A stretch of DNA of 64,000 nucleotides from Centrapalus pauciflorus (taxonomy: Eukaryota; Streptophyta; Magnoliopsida; Asterales; Asteraceae): the NCBI GenBank assembly GCA_020465985.1, contig JAANYP010006342.1, forward strand, positions 666,501 to 730,500, read 5' to 3'. The position numbers and the translations under genes were made by a program. Below, one piece after another: positions 25,081-37,617 of this stretch. Below the pieces are notes generated by a model, which was not told the DNA's origin, did no database searches, and worked only from the letters and a program-made list of their open reading frames with translations. The first letter of the stretch is position 1; every line of letters starts with the position of its first letter.

Positions 25081-26546
25081 TATAATATGGCTTGACATAT
25101 TATAATTTCAAGAAGAATTGCACCAAAATCTGTTTTAAAATGACTTGATACCATTATAGTTTCAAGAAGAATTGCATGAAAATCTGTTTTTAAATTATGA
25201 AAAACACATCCACACACACAAATTGCTATGGTTTTGTTGGGTATTACTTTGTTTGTGACATGTATGATGTATCCAATGATTAGGGCCCATTGGGTTATTC
25301 CAAATTCCAAGCATAGATTCAGATTAGGCCCACATAGGAAGATCTACATTTTAGGTCATCATGTCCAACATGACATATTTAGTTTAACATATTTTCGACT
25401 AAACTTTTTATCGAAAATAAGGGTTTCCAGAAAAAACGTTCAGATTCATTATTTTTTGATGTTTTTAGTTTTTAGTTTTTAGTTTCTAATTTATAACTAC
25501 CTATTGAAAATTTCATTTTGATGCTTTCAGACTGTGCTTTGGTTTTCAAATGAGGGAGCAAGGGTTTTATAGAAAAAGTGTGTGTGATGGTTGAATGAAA
25601 ATTAAAAAAGCTTTTCAATCCTTCTAAACATATTTTACTTAAACTCTAATTTTTTATTTTTTATTTTTTTTATTTTTTGAAATCTTATTGCTAAGCATAC
25701 CCAAAACCTTAATAACATGTTGGTAAAATGCGCATTGTATTATTTATACCCTGCACGTAAGCACATTCATCATTTTGGTTATTATATTGGTAAGGTGAAG
25801 CCTCTCAATGATTTGTTGACCATTTTTTAATAATAATTTAGGTGTACGTGAAGATGTTTTTCACATTAAAATTTGCATTAAAAAATAATGATATCTATCA
25901 GGTCATTTTCTTATATAATAAATTATATATTGTCCCAATAAAGGATTTAAAAACACCTAGAAATGTTGCTATTTAGTTACTAATGATGCTTTTAACGTTG
26001 TTGTTCATGATTGGCACTTGAAACTTTATCGCCAAAACATGACTGTAATGTACTTCCTTTACCTTTATTTTTTAACAATATAAAATAAAAATGCATTTTA
26101 TCGAAATGAGACTTACATAAACTATATTACTTTTCCTTCTATTTTTTTTTAGTTTTCATAAAACACATGGAGTAGAATAAGAACGAGAAAAAAAAACCAT
26201 ATGGCCTGAACCGACCTGGTCCCTAACCGAAACCGGCATGACACCAATCTGGTCCGTTTTACACACTTTTGAGTCGGTTATCGATTCTTATAATTTTCCT
26301 TAATTTGGTTTTCGGTTATAATTGGTCCATTCCGGTTTTGCATTTTTTTTTTCTTTGTAAAAGTTGGAAAAAAGTGACCGAACCAAACTGGTACCATACA
26401 GTTAGGTTCTCGGTCCTAAATTTGGAGAGTGTTTGATTTTCTTTTTTCTTTAAATTTGATCTGGTTTGGACCAGTTTCAAATTGAGCTCATCCCTAGACA
26501 GGATGTTATAGGCTTATAGCTCGAATGACTTGAAATAAATTCCAAG
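25081..26546. other. intergenic DNA, no gene seen
   Basis: It contains a short direct duplication of 'tttcaagaagaattgca' (about 25107 and 25160) and a stretch rich in aaccgg-type words at 26190-26495 ending CATCCCTA. That stretch is probably another hAT-like relic lacking its left end. Confidence 0.45.
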
Positions 26547-26726
26547 GGTGCTACTTCATGCACCACACCTATATCACTATAATTAGTTAAAATATCTCTT
26601 TTTTTATAATTCATCATTATGGTTCATTTATTCACACCTCTTTGTCCAATCATAAGGTGAAAATTTATAGGTCAAAAGCATAGAGGTGGTGTTTAAGAAA
26701 AGTAGATATGGTGCAAGAAGAAATAG
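26547..26726. repeat. MITE-like fold-back
   Basis: The left 'ggtgctacttcatgcaccac' faces the right 'atggtgcaagaagaaatagcc' in inverted orientation, with an inner 'acacctat'/'gaggtggtgt' pair. No clear target duplication. Confidence 0.5.
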
Positions 26727-27217
26727 CCAAATTCCAAATGCTCCGTTTTTTTCCATGTAGCATTCCTATTAATTTCCAATATTATTAAATACTTAGTCGC
26801 CGTTTAATTTTGAAATATAAAACTGAGTAACATTTACAACTTACAAAATATCGCTATCTTGAGTCAAATATTGTTAATTCTAAAAAATAATTTATTTTTT
26901 TTAATATCTATAAATTTTAATAAATATAAATGATAGATACAATTTAAATTTGTTTAAATCTTTAGATATTAATAAATAGATAAGACTTAAATTTATATCC
27001 AAATTATATCTTATATATACACCTATCAATATATCTATTTAAAAATATATTATTTGTTTATAAACTTATTAATAGATTAAAATTAAACACAAATCAAATA
27101 AACAATATTAAATAATTAAAAGTAACATAATACATTATTAGAAAAATCATATTTCATAACATTTTATTTATCATAAAATAATATGGTTTACATAAAATTA
27201 AAATTTCAAATTATATA

Positions 27218-29280
27218 TGTAACACCCTCCCCGATCCCGGAAATGCCACGTCAATACAATACACATGTGGCACATCTCAATAGCTCAATTACACATGTGT
27301 CATAGGATACTCGGAATCACCATTAATTAAAAACTTTCACATAATATTGTTTACACATCATTCACTGATTAACAATATCCCATAAGACACAAACACTAAC
27401 ATAATTGATGACAAAGGCAGCTACAACAGTCTTCACATAACGGCGAGTCTCTGATCAACAAGCCCAGCTACTGTACCCTTCACTGAAACCCTGAACACGG
27501 AAGACTCGAATACGTAAGCTCGAAAGCTCGTGAGTACTCGAGGGTTAGACTCTGCACAGTAAACACATAGCATGCGAACACGTAGCACATACACACAACA
27601 CAAGCTCAATCTCTGTCTCTGGCAATCAGCAGTATAAAGCAGGTATGAACACTCAGCATGAGATCCGAAGCCCTGCACACAATATCACTGAAGGGGACTC
27701 CTCCCCAGCTAACGACCGTGCGCACCGGTGGTTAGCCACAACCCTGTAGCACGGGCGCGAACCGGCTACAGGCCCTGCCGTGTATACACGCTCCAAGGAC
27801 TGTTAGGGACAGTCAACCCACGCGATCTCACATCGCGAATCACCGTCCGTATGGAACTCATCACGGACCCCCGGACTGGATCTCATCTCATGCACATATA
27901 TCACATATGTAAGAACAGAATCATACCTGACGTCCACGTCCCTGTCTCATACACAGTACACAATATACACATATAACACGGTACAACTCAGAAAAATGGA
28001 GCGCTCATTTGGAAAAGACTCGGGTACTCACCTGATCGATCCACTAATCCCGAAATCTCTGACTCGGCTCGGCTCGCTGACCCGTCCCTGAAATCACACG
28101 GATCCCAACCGTTAACAAGATTTTCAATATAACCGGAAAACAAATCCGGACACGACACTTTAACATAACCGGACCCAATACTAATTACAACCGAAATCTC
28201 TAAGCTTAGACAAAACCCAACCCGAAAACAACTTCGACAACATCCCGAAAACCAACACAATATAACCCAACATCTCAAGCGGATCCCAACCTTAATCTCA
28301 AACGAAACCCGAAGCCCCGACAAAAACCCGACTCACAATATACATCCGACCCAAAACAAACCCAACGGAACCACAGAAGCTTAATTCAAACCCAACTCAA
28401 CAATCTCAAATAAAATCCAACGCAATTATCACAATTAAACTAAACCCGAAACACATTCCCGAACGGATAACCGATCCCGGAAACTCTTTTACGGGATCCC
28501 TATCGAGACCCAAAATCCCAAATAATTCAATTCAATAATATCTCGAAGGAACTCGACCAAATAACGACTCAAAACTCTTTTATAAAACTAAACCAAGATT
28601 CTCTAGCAGACTGATTTACGTGCCGCGCTTTTCCCATTTGCGCGCCGCGCTTTTGCCAGACAGCAGCATCTTTGCCCTTCGAACTCCATAGCCGAACCAG
28701 GGGGTTTTCAACCCCCACCTCCGATTTTTAGCAGCAAAAGACACAAGATTCATATATATTTAACCCATATACTCCCAGAAACCAATCCCCACATACACAC
28801 ATATATCTTGAATTTATACCACTAAATCATTAAATTCCTTACCTCAACTTGATCAAGAACACCCAAAGAGGAAGAAGACAACTCAAATCCAGCAAACCAA
28901 CTTTGATTTCCTTCAAATCCCTTGCTGCTCCAGAAGTTCACACACACCCACACACTGATTTCACACACACACGTATGATTCTAAAATGAAGAAGGAAGGA
29001 AAAGAAGGCACGTATATGTTTATCTCCATTTTGGCCGGTCCCAAACCCATTGACCCGAACCCGATATCACTTTTTCACAATTAATATCCTTTTAACCCAT
29101 TTAACTCCACGAACCCAAATATATAATTAATCCACTAATATTATAACTCGGAGACACGTAACCCATAAACCCGACACGTATAATCCACTACTCGGGATCT
29201 CATTGGCTCAACACGAAATTAATTATTTAAATATCCACTAAAATAATTACACGCAATTATCTCGAATTTGGGATGTTACA
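27218..29280. mobile_element. solo LTR (2063 bp), probably Ty3/gypsy-like
   Basis: The segment starts TGTAACACCCTCC and ends GGGATGTTACA, the matched TG...CA termini of an LTR. Both flanks are ATATA (27213-27217 and 29281-29285), fitting a 5-bp target duplication, though in AT-simple DNA that match is weak. There is no primer-binding site, internal region or second LTR, so it is a solo LTR. It is visibly more GC-rich and stop-poor than its surroundings. The open frames inside (for example 27433-27678, 27988-28323 minus) have no recognisable domain and I do not call them genes. Assignment to Ty3/gypsy rests on the long LTR and the TGTAACACCC start. Confidence 0.75.
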
Positions 29281-29300
29281 ATATATATATATATATATAT

Positions 29301-29725
29301 AAGGATTGGGTTCACATGAGAACCCCTCCTTACCGTGAGAACGTGAGAACCACTCTAAAAATTGTGCATCCACTGTATAAACTTGTGCATTTGATACTAA
29401 AATTAAATGTTTTCGATATATTTATGCATTTCATGTAAAAATTTACGCATCCCATGCTATAATTTATCCATTTTATGTACGAATTGTGCATTTAAGAAAA
29501 TTTGTGCATTTGATGTTCAAAATTGTGCATTTAGTTTATAATTTAATGAATGTAAGTTTTGAATGTAATTTTAGCGTTAAATTATGATATTTATTAATAT
29601 TTAAGACTAATAATGATTTTAAGTAAAACTTTTAGTTTTAAAACTTGTGCATTTGATGTACAAATTTGTGCATTTTGGAGTGGTTCTCACGTTCTCACGG
29701 TAACAAGGGTTTTTACCGGAACCCA

Positions 29726-29730
<5 letters not shown>
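29301..29730. mobile_element. (TA)n-flanked inverted-end element A
   Basis: The element sits between (TA)n on the left (29281-29300) and (TA)n(GT)n on the right (29731-29802). Its ends are inverted: AGGATTGGGTTC at the left and GAACCCAACCCT at the right. A second inner pair, 'accgtgagaacgtgagaacc' and 'ggttctcacgttctcacggt', is nearly perfect. The interior repeats 'ttgtgcatttgatg' words many times. It is the same family as 59899-60259 and the right part of 63618-63941. Confidence 0.75.

Positions 29731-29802
<72 letters not shown>
29731..29802. repeat. (AT)n(GT)n microsatellite
   Basis: An uninterrupted AT array passes into a GT array immediately at the right end of element A. Confidence 0.95.
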
Positions 29803-29806
<4 letters not shown>

Positions 29807-32337
29807 ATATATTCTATATAATTTGAAATTTTTTATTAGAAATAAAAAATTTAAAAGACTGTTCATGAGTACTTAAAAAGATATATAAATAATATATACG
29901 AGAAATAACTTTACTTTTGTTTTATTTTTAAATATGAAACAACATTATATGTTTACTTTTAAGTTTACACATATTTATCTAATCATTTATTTATTAAAAA
30001 TTATTCACGTAATACACGAGTTCATAACTAAACGAGACATATAAATAATTTAGCCTTGCCGACGGATCGACATATATAATTTTGGTGAAATTGACATGCG
30101 TTGTTTGTATTATTTTTAGGAAATATGAACAAATATTTTTGAGTGATTGACGTACGTACGTTTGTAGCTAAACATTGACCCAGGCCAAGGCAATGCATAG
30201 CACTGAAAATGTAGCCAGGGGGTTCACACCGTTTGAACCGTTAGTGCTCGTGGGTCCACGCCATTATCAACCTTTCAATTTCATTTTTGTTCTTCTTTCA
30301 TTTCCCATATCCTAATTCCCAAATCCCACATTCACGTTCACATGGTAAAGGACTAATCTTAAATTAAGAACTCGGATTTAAGAACCACTTGAATTTGACG
30401 GACCATCTTGGATAAGCAGTGTCTGATAAACTAAGGAGTTGTTTATTTACTTTTTAATGGAATCATTTGTGTTTTAAAAAAGCAAATGAACTATATTCAT
30501 ATTGCTTTAAAAGTAAGAATATAATTACATAAATACTAGGGAACTTTCTTTTATAAAAAAAACACACTATCTCATGTTTGTTGAATTTGTATATATAATA
30601 CACTATTTTTTATTTGGATTCTATTTAAAACATATCAATCTCGACAATGGATGTGGTGGTTGTGATGGAAGATATAATGGCGACAACTGATGGGAGTAGT
30701 ATCAAAGACAGAGCTAGTGGTGGTGGAGGTGTTCGTGACAACTTTGTTGGCGGTGGTGATGAGTGCAATTTTGACCCAACGAGCCAAACGGGTCACACAG
30801 TTAGATTAACCCGTAGTAAAAAGCTAAGCTGGAACATAACTTTTTTTTAAAAAAAATGAAAATTTATAAAACGTTGTGTTAAGCAAGCTGTTTTCATTGA
30901 AAAAAAATTCAAAATTATGTAAAATTTATAACTTTTAGTCGTCAACACGTTTGACTCGTTTGCTTAAATGAGCCAAAATTGTCACTCTAAGTTGTATCAA
31001 TGGTTGTGCGGGTGAAACAACGGCAACTACGGTGGTGGTGGTGGTGGTTGATACAATGATGGTGCTAGTAAAGGAGCATTGAGTAACGTAGAGTGGCGTA
31101 GGAGCATGGCATGAACAGGTAATGCATGTTAGGGTATGGATAGGCTAGTATATGATGGTGGATTGGTGGGTAAGGTAGGTTATGATTGACTGGGTGGGGG
31201 GGGGGGGGATATGACTATATGTGGTAGTTATCGTACTGTGATAGGGCAGTATGGATGAATAATGTGTGACGACAATAAAATGTATTCTGGAGAAATAAAC
31301 TTAGTGACTTAGATGAATCATGGCTCAATTCATATGTTGAATTATTCAAATAAATCAATATTGGATGATTAATACATTAATGTCACTTTTTGACGTCTTA
31401 GATTAGATAAGTAATGGATCAGATCAGACCTAGATCAAGACGTGCAATTGAAACCTAATATAAAGACCATTGCGATTTGAGAACAGCAAAAGTTCACAAG
31501 CTACAAGCAATAAAGATGGTAAACATATAGACCAAGCACTACAAAGCACACACATAAATACGTAATTTAGTTTTGAAGAAACGTAAACAAATATGAGAAC
31601 ATCATTTTTGCCTGAAATAAAAGGCAAAAATAGTGAGTTGTCATAAAATAAGGAAAATTTTGGAAAAAAAAACAGCCTAATTCACCATATATGCATTTAT
31701 ATAGGTAAATATTATGTTTTTGCCTTTTTTTTTTATAATGCTTTAAATGCATATTTGGTAAAATTCATTTGTCCTTATGGAAGTAAATAGTGTCAAGAAT
31801 CATCAGGTATCATAAATACATAAAATATAAAACCATGTGGCAGAAGATGAAGATTTGTTTATATTAAGTATTATTGAGGATATTATAATAAAATGAAAAA
31901 TAAAGTGTGGATGGAGCAAGGGTGGGGAGGTGCTTTTGAGGTGATTGTGCCATATGTGTTGGCCATCCACCATAATTGGATCTTGTTTACACTCTCTCTC
32001 ATTTTACGTGCAACGAAAAATTTCAGTACTGCAAAACTCTTCAATGCATCACGATTTTTATTATGGGTAATTTAGGAATATTAAAATTATTTTATTCTAA
32101 AATTAAACCTCTTTTAAATCAGGAAATTCCACAGTTAACAAAGCTACCAAACCTATAATCAAGCAACTAATTTTGAACCAAACAATTTTCAAAAATTGAA
32201 TCCTATAATCAAGCAACTAATTCAGACTTGTTTTCCATTGAACCCACCCTTATATGTGAAGAAAAAACAAATTAGATTGACGAAGAATCAGATAATCAAG
32301 ACTAATTAAATCATATGCAACATTTGTATCCAATTAA
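29803..32337. other. intergenic DNA, no gene seen
   Basis: The stretch 30640-31210 is unusually GGT/GTG-rich on the plus strand and gives an open frame at 30647-30850, but it has no splice or domain support. A 13-G run lies at 31196-31208. Words 'gagtgcaattttgaccca' (about 30760) and 'gagccaaaattgtcactc' (about 30970) are inverted and may be ends of a small hAT-like MITE. Confidence 0.45.
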
Positions 32338-32712
32338 GAGGGTGTTTGGATTTGCGTTTGAAAAAGTGCTGTAGCGTTTTGGAAACTAATAATCAGATAA
32401 TAGCTGTAACAAAAAGTGCTGCAGGAAATGTAGTGTTTGGTTTAGCTTCTGCTGTTTGCTATCATAATTATCAAATAATCAGTTTTTAAAGTGTTTGTAT
32501 TTGCGTTTGTTTACTTGTAAAATGATCAAATAATCACTTATGAAGCAAATAAGCTACAATTTTTAGCTTATGAAAAAGTGTGGTAAGATTAACGCTAAAC
32601 GCAAATAATCACTTATTAACGTATGCAATCCAAACACTTTAAACTACTTATTTGCGTTAGTGTAACGTAATAAGCTGATAATCTGGTTCATAACGCAAAA
32701 CCAAACACCCTC
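32338..32712. mobile_element. Tourist-like MITE with GAGGGTGTTTGG ends (375 bp)
   Basis: Inverted ends GAGGGTGTTTGGATTTGCGT and ACGCAAAACCAAACACCCTC are flanked by TAA on both sides (32335-32337 and 32713-32715). The interior is a multi-step hairpin with 'aacgcaaataa' words in both orientations. The TAA target and length fit a Tourist (PIF/Harbinger) MITE. Confidence 0.85.
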
Positions 32713-33421
32713 TAAAACAATGATGTATTAACCTTTCATTTAGTCAACATAAAGATGCACTAATCATACATCAAAGCAAAATGATGATGCACTAACCATA
32801 AATTCATTCAAACCGATGATGTACTAACTATTCATCTAATAACAATAACAAATCAAACAAATATGAAATAACCATCTTTTATTTTTTTATTTAAAAAGGA
32901 GACTTGATTAAGAACCGTAACCACAAAAAGGTATTGATGATTCAATTTAAAGGTTTACGAAATCAACGACAAAATTCATTAATTTCTAGAAGTTAAACTT
33001 GAAAGCTTCAATCCTCAAAACCTCAAAGAAATTATTTGACGTTAATATTCGCACTACACATCTCAGTGTGCCGGTAGACATGAAACCAAACAATGTCTTC
33101 AAGTCTTTCGAAATCAAATGTACAAAAATCGAAATTGTATGAGTGTTCTTCAATTCTAAAAACCATATTCGTTTTCCAAGCTTTTGTGTGTTCTATTAAA
33201 ACTTCTTACGCAAATACCATTTAGAGATCCAGGCGGTTAACAGTGGCATTTAGGCTTGGCAAAAAAACTCATCCCCGACGGGGAACCCGTAACTCGACCC
33301 CGGTTTGACCGGGGATGGGGACGGGGAATCCCCGATTTAAAATAATGGGGATGGGGCGGGGATGGGAGACACTTTAATCCCCGACCACGACCCCGGTTAT
33401 AAATTATGTTTTAATATAGAT

Positions 33422-33423
<2 letters not shown>

Positions 33424-33474
<51 letters not shown>
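33424..33474. repeat. (TA)n array
   Basis: An uninterrupted TA array borders element E on its left. Confidence 0.95.
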
Positions 33475-33478
<4 letters not shown>

Positions 33479-33891
33479 CAGGTTCATCAGCGTACCTATG
33501 AGATTCCAGCGTACCCAGCGTACCCTAATGTGAATGATCATTCACATATATTTTTTTTGAATAAACATGTATAAGACAACATTATAAGACATTTTTTCAA
33601 AAGGAGCAACATCATAAATCTTGTGAATGATAAAAAAAGATCATGTGAATGGTCATTCACACCATTCACATTGTGTGAAATGACCATTCACATGGATGAC
33701 CATTCACATAAATATGCATTGAGCATTCACATAAGTTTTAAGGACACAGAAAGTGTGAATGTATGTGAAATTCATATATCATGTGTATAACATTAATTTA
33801 AACATGGTTATGAGAAAAAAAATTTAAAAAAAGTTTTTTAAGGTTGGTACCTTCGGGTACACTTGATTTCGAGAGGTACTTTTTTGAACCT

Positions 33892-33894
<3 letters not shown>
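33475..33894. mobile_element. (TA)n-flanked inverted-end element E (420 bp), nested in a hAT relic
   Basis: It lies exactly between two (TA)n arrays inside the hAT relic. Ends are GAATCAGGTTCATC...GTACC at the left and GGTAC...TTGAACCTGAC at the right (inverted). The right half shares 'gtgaatgtatgtgaaatt' and 'ggtaccttcgggtacac' words with element D (62463-63210). Several direct copies of 'tgaccattcacat' fill the left half. Confidence 0.75.

Positions 33895-33981
<87 letters not shown>
33895..33981. repeat. (TA)n array
   Basis: A long uninterrupted TA array borders element E on its right. It creates a meaningless YIYI open frame. Confidence 0.95.
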
Positions 33982-33984
<3 letters not shown>

Positions 33985-35028
33985 ACTTTACAATGTAAAT
34001 TATTCATTACATTTTATATAATATATTAAATAGCATTGTATATGACTTTTCTATAGTTTAAAATACTATTATTTTTCATTATATTGGTTTTATAAATCTT
34101 TTGCATCCATTTCTTTATTTTAGTTTTATTATAAATTATACATTATATATTGTAAATACCTCAAATATGATTCAATTAAGTTGTTTTAAAGTTTATTTAC
34201 ATATATATTTCAATTGAATTACTATTTATAGTTTAAACTTAAATAATCTTTAGGAATTTGAAAAACCCGATTCCCCGACGAGGATCCCCGATCGGGACGA
34301 GGATGAGGATAGAAACTCATTCCCCGGCGGGGATGGGGCCGGGTAATATGAAGCGGGGATGGGGATGAGAACTGATATTCCCACCCCGCCCGGCCCCATT
34401 GCCATCCCTAGTGGCATTGGTGTACATTAACGATGATATCTCATGGTCCTCATGATTTTCTAATTAATTATTAATATATTAACTTTTATTATAACCATCA
34501 AACCATGTGATTGTAATTACTTTTTAAAATAATTAAAAATCAAAATTTAGAATCCTAAAGAACACACAAATTAAAATTCCAAACTAAAATTGTGAAAGTT
34601 TCAATTTTAGTATTGCGGAAAAAACAAACATTCAAGCCAATTTTTTGTAAACTAACTTAGATGTTATAGCTAATAAAATAATGCAAAGTTATAATTGATG
34701 AAACATTTTTTTGAAAAAAATTGTTAGTTATTACAAATGATATAAATTTACAATTCATTGTTTTAATTTGTGAAAAAACAACAAGTTTGAGCATGGAATT
34801 TTTAGACAATGGTTATTATTAGCAAAATGAAAAGATTATTGTTATTATTCATAAAAAACTAGAAGTTACAATTTACAGACATAAGTCTATATACATCTAT
34901 AATCTATCTATATTTGTTCTATAATCTATCAATAATCTTATATAAATATTATTAAATAAGTAACTAATGTGTCTTGCGTAGGTCTCTTATTTAATTTGTC
35001 ACGTGTCGAAACTTTCTTTTGCCACATG

Positions 35029-35372
35029 TGATTTAGTAAATTATAATTATAATTTAAAATTAAATCAAACAAATCTATTACTCCATATAATCTGATAATA
35101 AATTAATTCAAATATAATAAACTCAAAATTTTTATAATAAGATCTATATTTTTATGAATAATTATATTTTTAAATTTATTTTTTAATTCCACTCATGTAG
35201 TGATTTATTAAATTATAATTATAATTTAAAATTAAATCAAACAAATCTATTACTCCATATAATCTAATAATAAATTAATTCAAATATAATAAACTCAAAA
35301 TCTTTATAATAAGATCTATATTTTTATGAATAATTATATTTTTAAATTTATTTTTTAATTCCACTCATGTAG
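35029..35372. repeat. 172-bp tandem duplication
   Basis: Two adjacent copies start 'tgattta(g/t)taaattataa' at 35029 and 35201 and run the full 172 bp with about three single-base differences. This indicates a recent local duplication. Confidence 0.95.
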
Positions 35373-35392
35373 TACCAGAGTATATAATCTTT

Positions 35393-36896
35393 GAGTGTTC
35401 ATAGAAATCCGAATCTGAGCATCCGAAATAAAAATCTGAAACCGATCCGAGATTTTGGATATCCGGATTTTCAGATATCCGAAATCTTGGATTCAGATTC
35501 GGATTGTAGAATTCAAAATTTTCAGATATTCGGATATCCGAAAGTCTAATTTTTTTTACTTTTATATATCTTTAATATTGATTATTTACATAATATTGAG
35601 TGTTTTGACATTATACTAGTTTATACGTGGATATTTTTAATTAAATTTATTTATATAAAATGTACATGAGTAAAAATAAAAACATACAAAAATAATAATT
35701 GTGTTTATTTTTTATTATTTACAGATTAAACAATAGAGTATATTTATCTTTTTAAAAATATTAAATTGTATTTATATTTTATTTTTTATAAGTTGTAATT
35801 ATCTTTTTGGTGAACGTATTACGTATAATTATGTAAATGATCAATACTAAAGATATATATCAATTTCAAGATTTTTTTATACATCACTCAAATTTATGTA
35901 AATGATATTGAGTGTTTTGACATTACTTAGATTTTGACATTTGTTATATATCTATTTTTAAAAAAATAATATCTAACAATTTCTATATTTAATTGAAATA
36001 AAATATCATAAATTATTTTAATTTCAAATTTTAATTTGATCTGATCTGATTTGAATTTATATTAGATCTAACATTTTCTACATACATAACTAAATTTGGT
36101 AAATTTCATGATCAATAACCAACACTTTATTTTGTTATTTTATTAACATATTGTAAAACAAACAATTGATATAATATATAAATCTTTACTATTTAAACAC
36201 TTAAGTTTATTATCTACTGAATTTATTGTCGGAAATTAGTTTATAATTATTCAAAAATTATATAATATATTTGAATATTGTCCGGACCGTCACATTGATT
36301 TTTAAAAGTCGTGTGCACATGATACCAAAGTAGACTTCTAATACAATTTTTATTCATTTATGATTAATTAAATATAACTTAAAGTTAGTCATTTAAAATG
36401 TTTATTAATAGATTATTGGAAACCAAACGAGATTTTGCATCCCACAAAAAATGAAACGAACTTCAAGTGATTATATAATGTTGGCTCTCAAATAAATTCA
36501 AATTATGTATATGAATATTCTGTCTCGTATGCATGCCGAAAAACTTAAGAGTCAGAAATTTAATTTAATTTTTTGCAAATGTGTGGCATACAAAATCAGG
36601 GATTCTGTATAGTTGTGCCTCTCGATCCCACTTGCTTAAAGTCGGTCCTGAATAATGTATTTCATTTTCATCTTAACGTAACACATGTTCGATAACATAT
36701 TATTATGTTTAAACAGGAAAGAGGATAAAGGATTATGTATGTTGACTTTTAAGAGAATTTTAATGACACCACATATACAAACATGATATATCTCAAACAA
36801 CGAGTCAACTATACATATATCTCGCTTTCAATGCAAAATAAAAAATATATATATTTTTAATAATAATAAGCATGCAATAACCTTTTTCTTTCACAT
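35393..36896. other. AT-rich intergenic DNA, no gene seen
   Basis: At 35400-35545 there are several inverted copies of a 'ggatatccgaa' word, probably the core of another subterminal-repeat transposon relic. The rest is plain AT-rich DNA. Confidence 0.45.
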
Positions 36897-37273
36897 TGAT
36901 ATATTGAGAAAACCTCTATCAACTTCGCTATTAAGTTTCTACAATTTTTTTTATTGTTTAAGTCCCTAAACTATTTTTGTTTTATTCAAAATTGTATATT
37001 TGACCTGTTTGACCGATTACCAAACAAGTTTTCTTAGTTTTTAACTTGATTAATGTTGTAAAAAACTCATCATCTTTCTATGTTTTAGTGATTAAGTCCC
37101 TAAATATTTTGTTTTATCAGTTATATTTTACTGGCTGATCCGGTATCCGGCCAGAAATATATTATTTTGAATAAGACAAAAATTGTATAGGGACTTGAAC
37201 AATTGAAAAAAAAGAGTAGGGCTTAATTGAGAAACGAGAAAAATTGATTAGGTTTATTCAACATTAACTTTTT
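36897..37273. mobile_element. fold-back element related to 19696-20082
   Basis: Arms share 'ttaagtccctaaa', 'gaataagacaaaaattgta' and 'gattaggtttattcaac' words with the 19696 element, in inverted arrangement. Ends are less exact and no target duplication is clear. Confidence 0.6.
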
Positions 37274-37315
37274 TTATAAAGGTTTATTATGAAAAAAGGT
37301 AATAGATTGTCACAT

Positions 37316-37617
37316 TTATTTTAATTTGGGTAACATACTAATTTTCTTTTCAATTAAGAGAACATACTATAAAAACACACCAATTAAGGTAACAACTTAC
37401 CTAATTATGTAACAGGTTACCCAATTAGGTAACCATTAATTTTTAAAAAGTGTCATGTCAGGTTGCACAGTCAGAAAACGCATCAAAAAAATTTGCTTTT
37501 GGGATGAAAAAACTATAATTCAACACAATTTTCCGGTAATATTACTTAGAGTAACGTGTTTTCATTAGTATGTTCCCCTTATTGAAAAAAAAAATGTTAC
37601 CTAAAATAAGAAAATGA
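37316..37617. repeat. fold-back repeat with GGTAACAT arms
   Basis: The left arm 'gggtaacatactaatttt' pairs with the right arm 'attagtatgttcccc...tgttacctaaaataa'. Between them are short 'aattaggtaac' repeats in both orientations. Confidence 0.6.

Larger units (their letters stand above)
33251..34410. mobile_element. hAT element relic with perfect 8-bp target duplication (1160 bp)
   Basis: The element runs from TAGGCTTGGCAA to TTGCCATCCCTA, and both flanks are GTGGCATT (33243-33250 and 34411-34418). Subterminal regions are dense in 'ggggatgggg' and 'ccccgac' words in both orientations. The middle is split by two long (TA)n arrays with element E between them. No transposase frame remains. Confidence 0.85.

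Noticed and set aside
26190..26505. Possible complete hAT element with aaccgg motifs
   Set aside because: The right end CATCCCTA is present but no matching left end or 8-bp duplication is found, so only a relic can be claimed.
27433..28323. Open frames within the GC-richer 27.2-29.3 kb segment
   Set aside because: They lie inside a solo LTR, have no recognisable domain and no splice partners.
30647..30850. Plus-strand frame of 67 codons rich in Gly, Val and Asp
   Set aside because: It follows a local GGT/GTG composition bias and has no homologous look, signal or exon structure.
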